64,000 nucleotides of DNA from JALHMQ01 sp037441125 (GTDB lineage Bacteria; Pseudomonadota; Gammaproteobacteria; Burkholderiales; Burkholderiaceae_F): assembly GCA_037441125.1 (NCBI GenBank), contig JBBIST010000001.1:62001-126000 (forward strand), read 5' to 3'. The position numbers were made by a program, and so were the translations under genes. Shown here in pieces: positions 47,624-55,754 of the stretch; the first letter of the stretch is position 1; the number at the start of each line of letters is the position of its first letter. Below the pieces are notes generated by a model. It had not been told where the DNA came from and ran no database searches. It saw only the letters and a list, made by a program, of their open reading frames with translations.

Positions 47624-49066
47624 TCAGGGCTTGCGCTCGAGCGCCAACCGCCAGCCCGGATTGCTGCCCTCGCCGCTGTAGGCGCCGCGCCGGGTCCAGT
47701 CGCGCGGCGTGCGGTTGAAGTCGACCGCCGCGTCGCTGAACGAGGCGAGCTCGGCTGCGTACCAGGAAGCGCCGCTGAGCATGCCCGGGCGCGGGTAGAG
47801 GTCGAGCGTGCCGAGCGCGCCGCGCGGATTGCTCAGGTGCGCGCCCGCATCCGCATACGCGCCGGTGCTGTTGTCGCTGGCGCTGGCGGCGCTGACCGGA
47901 GTGGCGGCGAACACCGCGTTGCCGAACACGCGCTGGGTGGAAGTGGCCGCGCCGCCGCTCACAAGAATGCCGGTGTCGCGCGCGACCACCGTGTTGCCGA
48001 ACACGCGCACGAAACGCGGCACGTCGTTGTGCGGCCGGATCGTAAGCGCCGAGCCGAAGTCGTTGACCATGACGTTGCCGTAGAAGGCGATGTTGCCCTC
48101 GCCCTGGAACAGCGCCGAGGTCGAGTTCTGGTAGAAAAAGTTGCCGTAGATCTCGTACAGGTCTTCGGCTCCGGGGCCGCTGAGCGGGAAGTGGCCGACC
48201 AGCAGGTTCGGGCGTGCCAGGCCTCCGGTGGCGCTGTTGGCGGCCGACTTGGTGAAGACGTTGTGGCGGATGATCGTCTTCTGCGGCGCGGTCGGCATGC
48301 CGGCGAGGTTGGTCGGCCGCGGCAACTGATGCTTGATCTGCATGTTGTAGCCGATCGAGTCGCGGATCAGGTTGTGCTCGATGATGCCGGCGATGAACGG
48401 GCTGCGACCGTCGGAGTTGCCGAAGTAGATGCCGGTGCCGGCGCCCTCGATCACGTTGCGGCGGACGATCCAGTTCCACACCGTCGAACCGACCGTCGAG
48501 ATGCCGACCGTCTGCTGGTCGTTGCCGACGCCGCGGATGCGCAGGTTCTCGATCGTGATGTGGTGCGCCAGCCCCTGCGCGGCAATCCCGGCGCCGCCGA
48601 GGTTGCGGCCGTCGATTTCGAAGTTGCGCAAAACGATGTGGCTGGCGTCAGACAGGCGCACCGTGTTGTGGGTCGAGCGGCCAAGCAGCACCGCCGGCGC
48701 GCCGCTCTCGGGACCGGTGATCACGATCGGCTGGGTCGGCGTGCCGTGCAGCCCGAACAGCGGCAGCCCGGGCACGTCGCTCAGGTTGTCGTATTCGCCG
48801 GGCGCCAGCACCAGTGTGTCGCCGGCGCGAAGCCCGCGCAGCAGGGTCAGGTAGTTGCTCGGGTTGGCTTGGTGTACGGTGCCGGCGACCGGTGGCGGCG
48901 AAGGCGCAGGCGCTGGGGCCGGCGGCGGCGCTGGGCTTGGGGCAGGCGCCGGCGTTGGGGCGGGCGCAAGCGTTGCGGCCGGCGTGTCGCTGCCGCCGCA
49001 GGCGGCGACCAGCAGTGCACAGGAGGCAAACAGCGCGGCGCGCCGCGCGAGGCAAACGATCGGCAT
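47624..49066 (-). CDS. Right-handed parallel beta-helix lipoprotein (polysaccharide lyase-like)
   Basis: This 480-residue protein has a signal peptide with lipobox (ALLVAAC, Cys23), a Pro/Ala linker (~30-65) and then repeated beta-helix rungs (NTVRLSDASHIVLRNFEIDG, HITIENLRIRGVG, WIVRRNVIEGAGTGIYFGNS, GIIEHNLIRDSIGYN), typical of PL6/chondroitinase-B-like or C5-epimerase-like proteins. A role in trimming the exopolysaccharide is an inference. It shares the lipobox-plus-proline-linker design of the two Tat lipoproteins at 6.6-10.4 kb. Confidence 0.75.
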   Translation of the reverse strand: MPIVCLARRAALFASCALLVAACGGSDTPAATLAPAPTPAPAPSPAPPPAPAPAPSPPPVAGTVHQANPSNYLTLLRGLRAGDTLVLAPGEYDNLSDVPGLPLFGLHGTPTQPIVITGPESGAPAVLLGRSTHNTVRLSDASHIVLRNFEIDGRNLGGAGIAAQGLAHHITIENLRIRGVGNDQQTVGISTVGSTVWNWIVRRNVIEGAGTGIYFGNSDGRSPFIAGIIEHNLIRDSIGYNMQIKHQLPRPTNLAGMPTAPQKTIIRHNVFTKSAANSATGGLARPNLLVGHFPLSGPGAEDLYEIYGNFFYQNSTSALFQGEGNIAFYGNVMVNDFGSALTIRPHNDVPRFVRVFGNTVVARDTGILVSGGAATSTQRVFGNAVFAATPVSAASASDNSTGAYADAGAHLSNPRGALGTLDLYPRPGMLSGASWYAAELASFSDAAVDFNRTPRDWTRRGAYSGEGSNPGWRLALERKP

Positions 49067-49239
49067 GGCAGTGTGTCGCGTGCGGTGAAGTGGTGAGGAT
49101 AAGGACCGGCCGCTTGCGCCGGCCCGCGCCGATCGGCTAGTCCGGCCGCCGATACGGCACGGCTGCGCCTCGCGCCGATTGGCGTCGCGGGTCAGCCGTT
49201 ACGATGAGCGTGAACTGCCGCAGACGACCGACGACAGCG

Positions 49240-49884
49240 ATGCCTTCCTCCCATCCGCCACTGACCGAACTGCAGGCGCGCGTGCTCGGCGTGCTGGTCG
49301 AAAAGCAGCGCACCGTGCCCGACATCTATCCGCTGTCACTGAACGCGCTCGTCGCCGGCTGCAACCAGAAGAACAACCGCGATCCGGTGTTCGAGGTCGG
49401 CGAGGCGCAGGTGCAGGAAGCGGTCGATGCGCTGCACGCGCGCTCGCTGCTGTCGCAGTCGAGCGGTGCGCGCGTCGCGCGCTACGAGCACAACCTGGCG
49501 CGCGCCTTGCGCATCCCGGACCAGGCGGTGGCGCTGCTCGCGGCGCTGATGCTGCGCGGGCCGCAGACCGCCGGCGAACTGCGCATCAACAGCGAGCGGC
49601 TGCACCGCTTTGCCGACATCGCCTCGGTCGAGGCCTTTCTCGACGAGCTGGCCACACGCGCCGAAGCCCAGGGCGGGCCGCTGGTGGTCAAGCTCGAGCG
49701 TCGCGCCGGCGAGCGCGGCGAACGCTGGGCGCATCTGCTGTGCGGGCCGGTGCGGTCAGCCCCGGTTGAGACGCGCGCCGACGCCGGCGGCGAACTCGAG
49801 GCCCTGCGCCGTGACTTGGACGCCGTACGTGCCGAGGTAGCCGAACTGCGCGCGGCGCTCGAGATCGTGCAGCGCGGCGGCTAG
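49240..49884 (+). CDS. YceH-family winged-helix protein (DUF480)
   Basis: I start at 49240 (MPSSHPPLTELQARVLGVLVEKQ); the ATG 36 bp earlier would add residues not typical of the family. Its 214 residues match YceH: tandem winged helices with TPDIYPLSLN-like VPDIYPLSLNALVAGCNQKNNRDPV and the LMLRGPQTAGELR segment, and a C-terminal coiled-coil (LEALRRDLDAVRAEVAELRAAL). Its function is unknown. It is convergent with the DUF433 gene (12-bp gap). Confidence 0.85.
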   Translation: MPSSHPPLTELQARVLGVLVEKQRTVPDIYPLSLNALVAGCNQKNNRDPVFEVGEAQVQEAVDALHARSLLSQSSGARVARYEHNLARALRIPDQAVALLAALMLRGPQTAGELRINSERLHRFADIASVEAFLDELATRAEAQGGPLVVKLERRAGERGERWAHLLCGPVRSAPVETRADAGGELEALRRDLDAVRAEVAELRAALEIVQRGG

Positions 49885-49896
49885 GACCCGCCGGGC

Positions 49897-50160
49897 TCAC
49901 GGCTGTGGTTGGCCTTCTTCCGCCTTCATGCCGAGAATGAAGGCTTCGTCCCTCAGGCAGTCGCGCACGAATGCGAACACAGCTTGCAGGTCTTCGGGTT
50001 TCAGGTGCGGGTATTGATCGAGGATCTGAGCTTCGCTCCAGCCGGACGCCAGCAGATCGAGCACAAAGTCAACGCCGATGCGCGTGCCGGCAATGCGTGG
50101 CCGGCCGAACAGCGTGTCCGGTGTCGCCACGATTCGTCCACGCCAGTTCATCGTCAGCAC
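49897..50160 (-). CDS. DUF433 antitoxin-like protein (orphan)
   Basis: This 87-residue protein has the family core IVATPDTLFGRPRIAGTRIGVDFVLDLLASGWSEAQILDQYPHL. DUF433 proteins usually precede a PIN-like (DUF5615) toxin, but here the next gene downstream is the convergent yceH and no toxin frame is present. It is probably an orphan antitoxin. The ATG three codons in is an equally good start. Confidence 0.8.
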   Translation of the reverse strand: MLTMNWRGRIVATPDTLFGRPRIAGTRIGVDFVLDLLASGWSEAQILDQYPHLKPEDLQAVFAFVRDCLRDEAFILGMKAEEGQPQP

Positions 50161-50467
50161 CTCCGAGTCATTGTCCGGCCGGTGGCTTCCCGCCGGCTGT
50201 TGCCAAACGCAAACGCCCGCGCTTCGAACCGCAGCGAGTATGCGCCGAAAAGGCGCGTCGGCTCGCCCCGGCGCAGGTCGGGAGGCACACCCATTGCGCG
50301 ACTTCCTCGCGATGCTTGATGCTGCCGAGGATCATCGCAAAGCAGGGAGCTTCAGCGCGGGGCGACCCACTCGGGCGACGAGCCGGATCGCGCTAGATTG
50401 TGTCCACGACGCGGCGCGCATCCGGGTCGGGTGCGCCTTGGCGTCGCAACGGATCGGGGAGAGGCAC
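50161..50467. other. 307-bp intergenic region
   Basis: No gene supported. The region lies between the divergent DUF433 and sodC genes and should carry both promoters; no clear element was identified. The sodC frame is open through it but the sequence is not SodC-like. Confidence 0.5.
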
Positions 50468-51016
50468 ATGACAGAGCACGATGTAGATCGTTCGCGTTGC
50501 GCCGGCGCTGCGCTGGCAGCGGCGCTGCTGGCGGTCGGGTTGGCGGGCTGCGCGACGGCGCCAGCCGGTCCCTCGGCGCGCACCGAACTGCGGCCCACGG
50601 CCGGCAATGCCACGAGCGGCTGGGTGCAGTTCGATCAAGTGGGCAAGCTGGTGCGGGTGAGCGCCGAAGTGCGCGGCCTGAAGCCAAACTCGGAACACGG
50701 CTTTCACGTGCACGAGAAAGGCGACTGCTCGGCGCCGGACGCGATGAGCGCCGGCGGCCACTTCAATCCGGGCGGCAAGCCGCACGGCCACTACGGCAGC
50801 GACGAGCGTCATGCCGGCGACATGCCGAACCTGCGCGCGGACGCCAACGGCGTGGCGCGCTTCAACTGGACCTCGAATCTGCTCGCGGTCGGTACCGGTG
50901 CTGCCAACGTGATCGGCCGCTCGGTCGTCGTGCACCGCGACCCGGACGACTACAAGTCGCAGCCGGCCGGAAACTCCGGACCGCGCATCGCCTGCGGCGT
51001 GATCGCCGCTCGCTGA
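50468..51016 (+). CDS. sodC: Cu/Zn superoxide dismutase, lipoprotein
   Basis: The ATG at 50468 is chosen because GGGGAGAGG lies just upstream and a signal peptide with lipobox (AVGLAGC, Cys26) follows. The 182-residue protein has the copper/zinc ligands in HGFHVHEKGDC, GGHFNPGGKPHGHYG and RHAGDMPN, and GNSGPRIACGVI with the disulfide Cys and active-site Arg. It removes superoxide in the periplasm or at the membrane surface. Confidence 0.9.
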   Translation: MTEHDVDRSRCAGAALAAALLAVGLAGCATAPAGPSARTELRPTAGNATSGWVQFDQVGKLVRVSAEVRGLKPNSEHGFHVHEKGDCSAPDAMSAGGHFNPGGKPHGHYGSDERHAGDMPNLRADANGVARFNWTSNLLAVGTGAANVIGRSVVVHRDPDDYKSQPAGNSGPRIACGVIAAR

Positions 51017-51124
51017 GCGGCGCGGCGGGGCGGCCGCGCTGACCCTTGAGGTGCGACCTCGCTCGCAGCGCGGTCGCCGGCGGCGAGGAACTTACAATCG
51101 CCGCTTCCGGTCCATCGGTTCAAC

Positions 51125-52609
51125 ATGAAGCCGCCTCGCCTTGCCCGCGCGTGGAAGATCGCGCTCGCCACCGCGCTCGTCGCCGGCGCCGGTCTTGCCG
51201 CCTGGCTGTACTTCGAGGCGGGCGACGACGGGCCGCAGTTTCGCACCGTCAAGGTCGAGCGCGGGCCGATCACCGCCACGGTCTCGGCCACCGGCACGCT
51301 GAACCCGGTGACTTCGGTGCAGGTGGGCACGCAGGTCTCGGGGCAGATCAAGGAGCTGTACGTCGACTTCAACTCGCCGGTGCGGCGCGGCCAGTTGATC
51401 GCGCGTATCGACCCCGAGACCTTCGAGTACCGCGTGCGCCAGGCGCAGGCCGACGCCGAGGCGGCGCGCTCGGCGCTCGGCCGCGTGCAGGTGAGCGTGA
51501 TCAACGCCCAGCGCGAACTGGCGCGCGCGCGCGAGCTGGTCGAGCGCAACTTCGTCTCGCCGGCCGAACTCGACGCGCGCCAGGCGGCCTTCGATCTGGC
51601 GCAGGCCGACCTGCGCAACGCCCAGGCGGTGGTGGCGCAGCGCGAGGCTTCGCTCGCCTCGGCGCGCGTCGATCTGAGCCGCACCGAGATCCGCGCCCCG
51701 GTCGACGGCATCGTCATCAAGCGCAGCGTCGACGTCGGCCAGACGGTGGCCGCGAGCCTGCAGGCCCCCGAACTGTTCGTGATCGCGCGCGACCTGCGCG
51801 ACATGCAGGTCGAGGCGTCGATCGACGAGGCCGACGTCGGTCGCGTGCGCGTCGGCCAGCGGGCCAGCTTCAGCGTCGACGCCTTTCCCGGCCGCAGCTT
51901 CAACGGCGAGGTCAAGCAGGTGCGCAAGAGCCCGCAGACGGTGCAAAACGTCGTCACCTACACGGCGCTGATCAGCGCCGACAACGAGGGCGGGCAGTTG
52001 ATGCCGGGCATGACCGCCAACGTGCGCATCGTCACCGACATGCGCGAGTCGGTGCTCAAGGTGGCCAACGCGGCGCTGCGCTTCCGGCCGCCGGGCGAGG
52101 CGGCGGCGCGACCGGCGGCGGGCGAGGCGCGCGCGGCCGAGGTCAAGGGCGACGGCGGCCCGGGCGCGCAATGGCGCGAACGGCTGGTGAGCGAACTCAA
52201 GCTCGACGCCGACCAGCAGGCGCGGCTCGACCCGATCCTGCTCGACGCGCGCGCCAAGATGGCGGCGCTGCGCGAGATGCCGGAAGAGGCGCGCGCGAAG
52301 ATGGCGGCCGCGGTGCGCAGCGAATCGCGCCTGCGCATCGAGGACATCCTGCGGCCAGAACAACGCGCGCGCTACGCCGAGCTCGTGGCCGAACAGGCCG
52401 GCCGCGGCGGTGCGCGCGCCAGCGGTCGGGTCTGGATCCTGGCCGACGGCGGGCCGAAGGCAATCGAGGTGCGGGTCGGACTGACCGACGGCAGCGCCAC
52501 CGAGATCTCCGGCGCCGGCATCGCCGAGGGCGTGGAACTGCTCAGCGGCACCGTGGCAGCGGCGCCGCCGCCGGCGGCCAAGGGCATGCCGCCGCGGATG
52601 TTCTTCTGA
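51125..52609 (+). CDS. macA: MacA-like efflux periplasmic adaptor with inserted CpxP/Spy-like helical segment
   Basis: This 494-residue membrane-fusion protein has an N-terminal membrane anchor, the PVTSVQVGTQVSGQIKELYVDFNS lipoyl part, a coiled-coil hairpin (~ 90-190) and beta-barrel parts (IVIKRSVDVGQTV). It is longer than typical MacA (~370-390). The extra ~85 residues (about 342-425) are charged and helical (LKLDADQQARLDPILLDARAKM... ILRPEQRARYAEL), resembling the LTxxQ repeats of Spy/CpxP. It forms a tripartite pump with the MacB parts downstream. Confidence 0.85.
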   Translation: MKPPRLARAWKIALATALVAGAGLAAWLYFEAGDDGPQFRTVKVERGPITATVSATGTLNPVTSVQVGTQVSGQIKELYVDFNSPVRRGQLIARIDPETFEYRVRQAQADAEAARSALGRVQVSVINAQRELARARELVERNFVSPAELDARQAAFDLAQADLRNAQAVVAQREASLASARVDLSRTEIRAPVDGIVIKRSVDVGQTVAASLQAPELFVIARDLRDMQVEASIDEADVGRVRVGQRASFSVDAFPGRSFNGEVKQVRKSPQTVQNVVTYTALISADNEGGQLMPGMTANVRIVTDMRESVLKVANAALRFRPPGEAAARPAAGEARAAEVKGDGGPGAQWRERLVSELKLDADQQARLDPILLDARAKMAALREMPEEARAKMAAAVRSESRLRIEDILRPEQRARYAELVAEQAGRGGARASGRVWILADGGPKAIEVRVGLTDGSATEISGAGIAEGVELLSGTVAAAPPPAAKGMPPRMFF

Positions 52610-52613
52610 GGGA

Positions 52614-52713
52614 CAGGATTCGGGATTCAGGATTCGGGATTCGGGGAAGGACCGGGAAGCGCATCGGCCGCCGCTTTTACCCTGAATCCTGAATCCCGAA
52701 TCCTGAATCCTGA
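52614..52713. repeat. Inverted repeat of GGATTCRG octamers
   Basis: The left arm (52614-52646) holds four tandem copies of GGATTC(A/G)G; the right arm (52680-52713) holds the complement. With a 33-nt loop they form a long stem of about 32 bp with several G-U/mismatch positions, in the macA-macB gap. Similar GGATTCGG-type intergenic repeats are known from high-GC proteobacteria (from memory). Confidence 0.85.
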
Positions 52714-52729
52714 CTTAACTCGAAACGTC

Positions 52730-53470
52730 ATGCTGATTCGCGTCGCAGACCTGCACAAGGACTACACGCTCGGCGACACGGTCGTGCACGCGCTGGCCGG
52801 GGTCACGCTCGAGATCGATGCCGGCGAGTTCGTCGCCGTCATGGGGCCGTCCGGGTCGGGCAAGTCGACCTTCATGAACCTGATCGGCTGCCTCGATCGG
52901 CCGACGCGCGGCAGCTACCGGCTCGCGGGCGACGACGTCGCGCGCATGGACGGCGACCAGCTGGCCGCCGTGCGCAACCGGCGCATCGGCTTCGTGTTCC
53001 AGCAGTTCAACCTGCTGCCGCGCACGAGCGCGCTGGAGAACGTCGAGCTGCCGCTCGTCTACAGCGGCGCGCCGGCGGCCGAGCGACGCCGGCGCGCGGC
53101 GGCGACACTGGCGCAGGTGGGGCTGGCGAGCCGCGCCGCGCACCATCCGGCGCAGCTTTCGGGCGGCCAGCAGCAGCGCGTGGCGATCGCGCGCGCGCTG
53201 GTCAACGAGCCGGCGCTGATCCTCGCCGACGAGCCCACCGGCGCGCTCGACTCGCGCACTTCGGTCGAGATCATGGCGCTGCTGCAGCAGTTGAACCGCG
53301 CCGGCATGACGATCCTGCTCGTCACGCACGAGCACGAGATCGCCGCCTACGCCAGCCGTGTGATCGGCTTTCGCGACGGCCGCGTGCGCCGCGACGCGCG
53401 CCAGGCGCCGCGCGATGCCGGCGCCGATCTTGCCGCGCGCGAGCTCGACTCCGACCCTCTGGTTGCCTGA
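52730..53470 (+). CDS. MacB-type ABC transporter ATPase subunit
   Basis: This 246-residue ATP-binding protein has Walker A GPSGSGKST, Q-loop FVFQQFNLLPR, signature LSGGQQQR and Walker B LILADEPTGALD. It is of the LolD/MacB class. The permease is a separate gene 14 bp downstream, not fused as in E. coli MacB. Confidence 0.9.
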   Translation: MLIRVADLHKDYTLGDTVVHALAGVTLEIDAGEFVAVMGPSGSGKSTFMNLIGCLDRPTRGSYRLAGDDVARMDGDQLAAVRNRRIGFVFQQFNLLPRTSALENVELPLVYSGAPAAERRRRAAATLAQVGLASRAAHHPAQLSGGQQQRVAIARALVNEPALILADEPTGALDSRTSVEIMALLQQLNRAGMTILLVTHEHEIAAYASRVIGFRDGRVRRDARQAPRDAGADLAARELDSDPLVA

Positions 53471-53484
53471 GCCCGGCCTGAGCC

Positions 53485-54720
53485 ATGAACCTGCTCGTGA
53501 TCCTGCGCATCGCCTTCAAGGCGCTGCGCGTCAACAAGCTGCGCTCCGGGCTGACCATGCTCGGCATGATCATCGGCGTGGCGGCGGTGATCGCGATGAT
53601 CGGCATCGGCGCCGGCGCGCAGGAGCGGGTGCGCGATCAGATCCGCAGCCTCGGCTCGAACCTGATCATGATCTTCCCGGGATCGACCACCGCCAGCGGC
53701 GTGCGCCTGGGCACCGGCGCCGCGCAGACGCTGAGCGAGGACGACGCCGCCGCGCTCGAGCGCGAGGTCGAGGGCGTGGTGGTGGCCGCGCCCAGCCTGC
53801 GCGGCGCCGGCCAGGTGATCGCCGGCAACATGAACTGGTCGACGCAGTTTTTCGGCACCACCAACGACTTCCTGATCGCGCGCGACTGGGCGCTCGTCTC
53901 CGGCCGGCCGTTCGAGGAAGCGGAGCTGTCGGGTGCCGGCAAGGTGGCGCTGATCGGCCAGACCACGGCCGAGAAGCTGTTCGGTGCCGGCGTCGATCCG
54001 GTCGACCAGGTGATCCGCGTGCGCCGGGTGCCGCTGACCGTGATCGGCGTGCTCGATCGCAAGGGCCAGAACGCGCTCGGCCAGGACCAGGACGACGTGA
54101 TCCTGATGCCGATCGCCACCGCCCGCAACCGCGTGCTCGGCCAGGCGCAGGGGCGGATCAAGCGGGTCGGCGCGATCTCGGTCAAGGTGGCCGACGGCAA
54201 GGACATGCGCGCGGTCGAAGAGCGCATGCGCGAGATCCTGCGCCAGCGGCTGCGCGTGCAGCCGGGCGGCGAGGATCCGTTCACGGTGCGCAATCTGACC
54301 GAGATCCTGCAGACGCAGGAGGCCGCCAGCCGCGTGCTTACCCTACTACTCGGCGCGGTGGCCGGGGTCAGCCTGCTGGTGGGCGGAATCGGCATCATGA
54401 ACATCATGCTGGTGAGCGTGACCGAGCGCACGCGTGAGATCGGCCTGCGAATGGCGGTCGGCGCGCGCAGCCGCGACATCCTGCGGCAGTTCCTGGTCGA
54501 GGCGATCGTGCTGTCGCTGGTCGGTGCCGCCGCCGGCATCGCGCTTGGCGTCGGCGCGTCGCTGGCGATCGCGCAGTTCGCCAACTGGAACACGTTCATC
54601 ACGCCGCAGGCGATCGCGCTCGCGGTCGGCTTCGCCGCCGCAATCGGCGTGTTCTTCGGCTTCTACCCGGCGCACAAGGCCTCGCGCCTGCTGCCGATCG
54701 AGGCGCTGCGCTACGAATAG
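53485..54720 (+). CDS. MacB-type ABC transporter permease (FtsX domain)
   Basis: This 411-residue protein has one N-terminal membrane segment (SGLTMLGMIIGVAAVIAMIGIG), a MacB periplasmic core domain (~ 45-260) and three C-terminal membrane segments with GIGIMNIMLVSVTERTREIGLRMAVGAR, the FtsX signature. With the adaptor and ATPase it would export peptides, antibiotics or other molecules via an outer-membrane TolC. Confidence 0.9.
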   Translation: MNLLVILRIAFKALRVNKLRSGLTMLGMIIGVAAVIAMIGIGAGAQERVRDQIRSLGSNLIMIFPGSTTASGVRLGTGAAQTLSEDDAAALEREVEGVVVAAPSLRGAGQVIAGNMNWSTQFFGTTNDFLIARDWALVSGRPFEEAELSGAGKVALIGQTTAEKLFGAGVDPVDQVIRVRRVPLTVIGVLDRKGQNALGQDQDDVILMPIATARNRVLGQAQGRIKRVGAISVKVADGKDMRAVEERMREILRQRLRVQPGGEDPFTVRNLTEILQTQEAASRVLTLLLGAVAGVSLLVGGIGIMNIMLVSVTERTREIGLRMAVGARSRDILRQFLVEAIVLSLVGAAAGIALGVGASLAIAQFANWNTFITPQAIALAVGFAAAIGVFFGFYPAHKASRLLPIEALRYE

Positions 54721-54847
54721 CGCCGGGCGTTCGCGCGCGCGCTTCGGCGCCGCCGCGGGCGACGCCGCCGCGGCCGCATAATCCGCGCCTTGCGCAAACC
54801 GCCACCACCGATCGATCGCCACCGGGCCGCTGCGGGCGGCCCGATTC

Positions 54848-55720
54848 TTGTCTGGACAGCGAGTGGACTGGACCCTGTACCTGAAGGCGGCGATCCTCGG
54901 CATCGTCGAAGGCCTGACCGAGTTCCTGCCGATCTCGTCGACCGGGCACCTGATCGTCGTCGGCTCGCTGCTCGACTTCACCGGCGAGAAGGCGAAGACC
55001 TTCGAGATCGCGATCCAGAGCGGGGCGATGTTCGCCGTCATGTGGGAGTACCGGCAGCGCCTGCTCGGCACGGTGACCGGCCTGGCGAGCGAGGCGCGCG
55101 CGCGCCGCTTCGCGCGCAACGTGCTGATCGCCTTCGCGCCCGCGGTGGTGCTCGGTCTGCTGTTCGGCGGCCTGATCAAGGCGCACCTGTTCTACCCGGT
55201 GCCGGTGGCGGCAGCGCTGGTGCTCGGCGGCATCGTGATCCTGATCGTCGAGCACCGGCACAAGCGGCTGTACGGCGCGCGCGACCTGCAAGGCGCTCGC
55301 CATGCGCGCGTCGAGTCGGTCGACGACATGAGCGCGCTCGACGCGCTCAAGATCGGCCTGGCGCAGTGCGTGGCGATGGTGCCGGGGGTGAGCCGCTCGG
55401 GGGCGACGATCATCGGTGGCATGATCTTCGGCCTGTCGCGCAAGGCGGCCACCGAGTTCAGCTTCTACCTGGCGATCCCGACCCTGATCGGCGCCGGCGC
55501 CTTCTCGCTGTACCGGCAGCGCGAACTGCTCAGCCTCGCCGATGTGCCGCTGTTTGCCGTCGGCACGGCGTTCGCGTTCGTCTCGGCGCTGCTGTGCATC
55601 CGCTGGCTGATCCGCTACATCGCCAGCCACGACTTCGTCATCTTCGCCTGGTACCGGATCGCCTTCGGCATCCTGATCCTGTTGACCGCCTACACCGGCG
55701 TGGTCGAGTGGCACCATTGA
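54848..55720 (+). CDS. uppP: Undecaprenyl-diphosphatase (UppP/BacA)
   Basis: This ~290-residue membrane protein has EGLTEFLPISSTGHL near the N-terminus and PGVSRSGATIIGG (~177-190), the two active-site motifs of UppP. No ATG is available: the start is TTG at 54848 or, more like the family (MDWTLYLKAAILG), GTG at 54863. It regenerates undecaprenyl phosphate for peptidoglycan and polysaccharide synthesis. Confidence 0.9.
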   Translation: MSGQRVDWTLYLKAAILGIVEGLTEFLPISSTGHLIVVGSLLDFTGEKAKTFEIAIQSGAMFAVMWEYRQRLLGTVTGLASEARARRFARNVLIAFAPAVVLGLLFGGLIKAHLFYPVPVAAALVLGGIVILIVEHRHKRLYGARDLQGARHARVESVDDMSALDALKIGLAQCVAMVPGVSRSGATIIGGMIFGLSRKAATEFSFYLAIPTLIGAGAFSLYRQRELLSLADVPLFAVGTAFAFVSALLCIRWLIRYIASHDFVIFAWYRIAFGILILLTAYTGVVEWHH

Positions 55721-55754
55721 GGGCCTGCCGCGCGGGCCAAGTGGGAGGGCAGCG

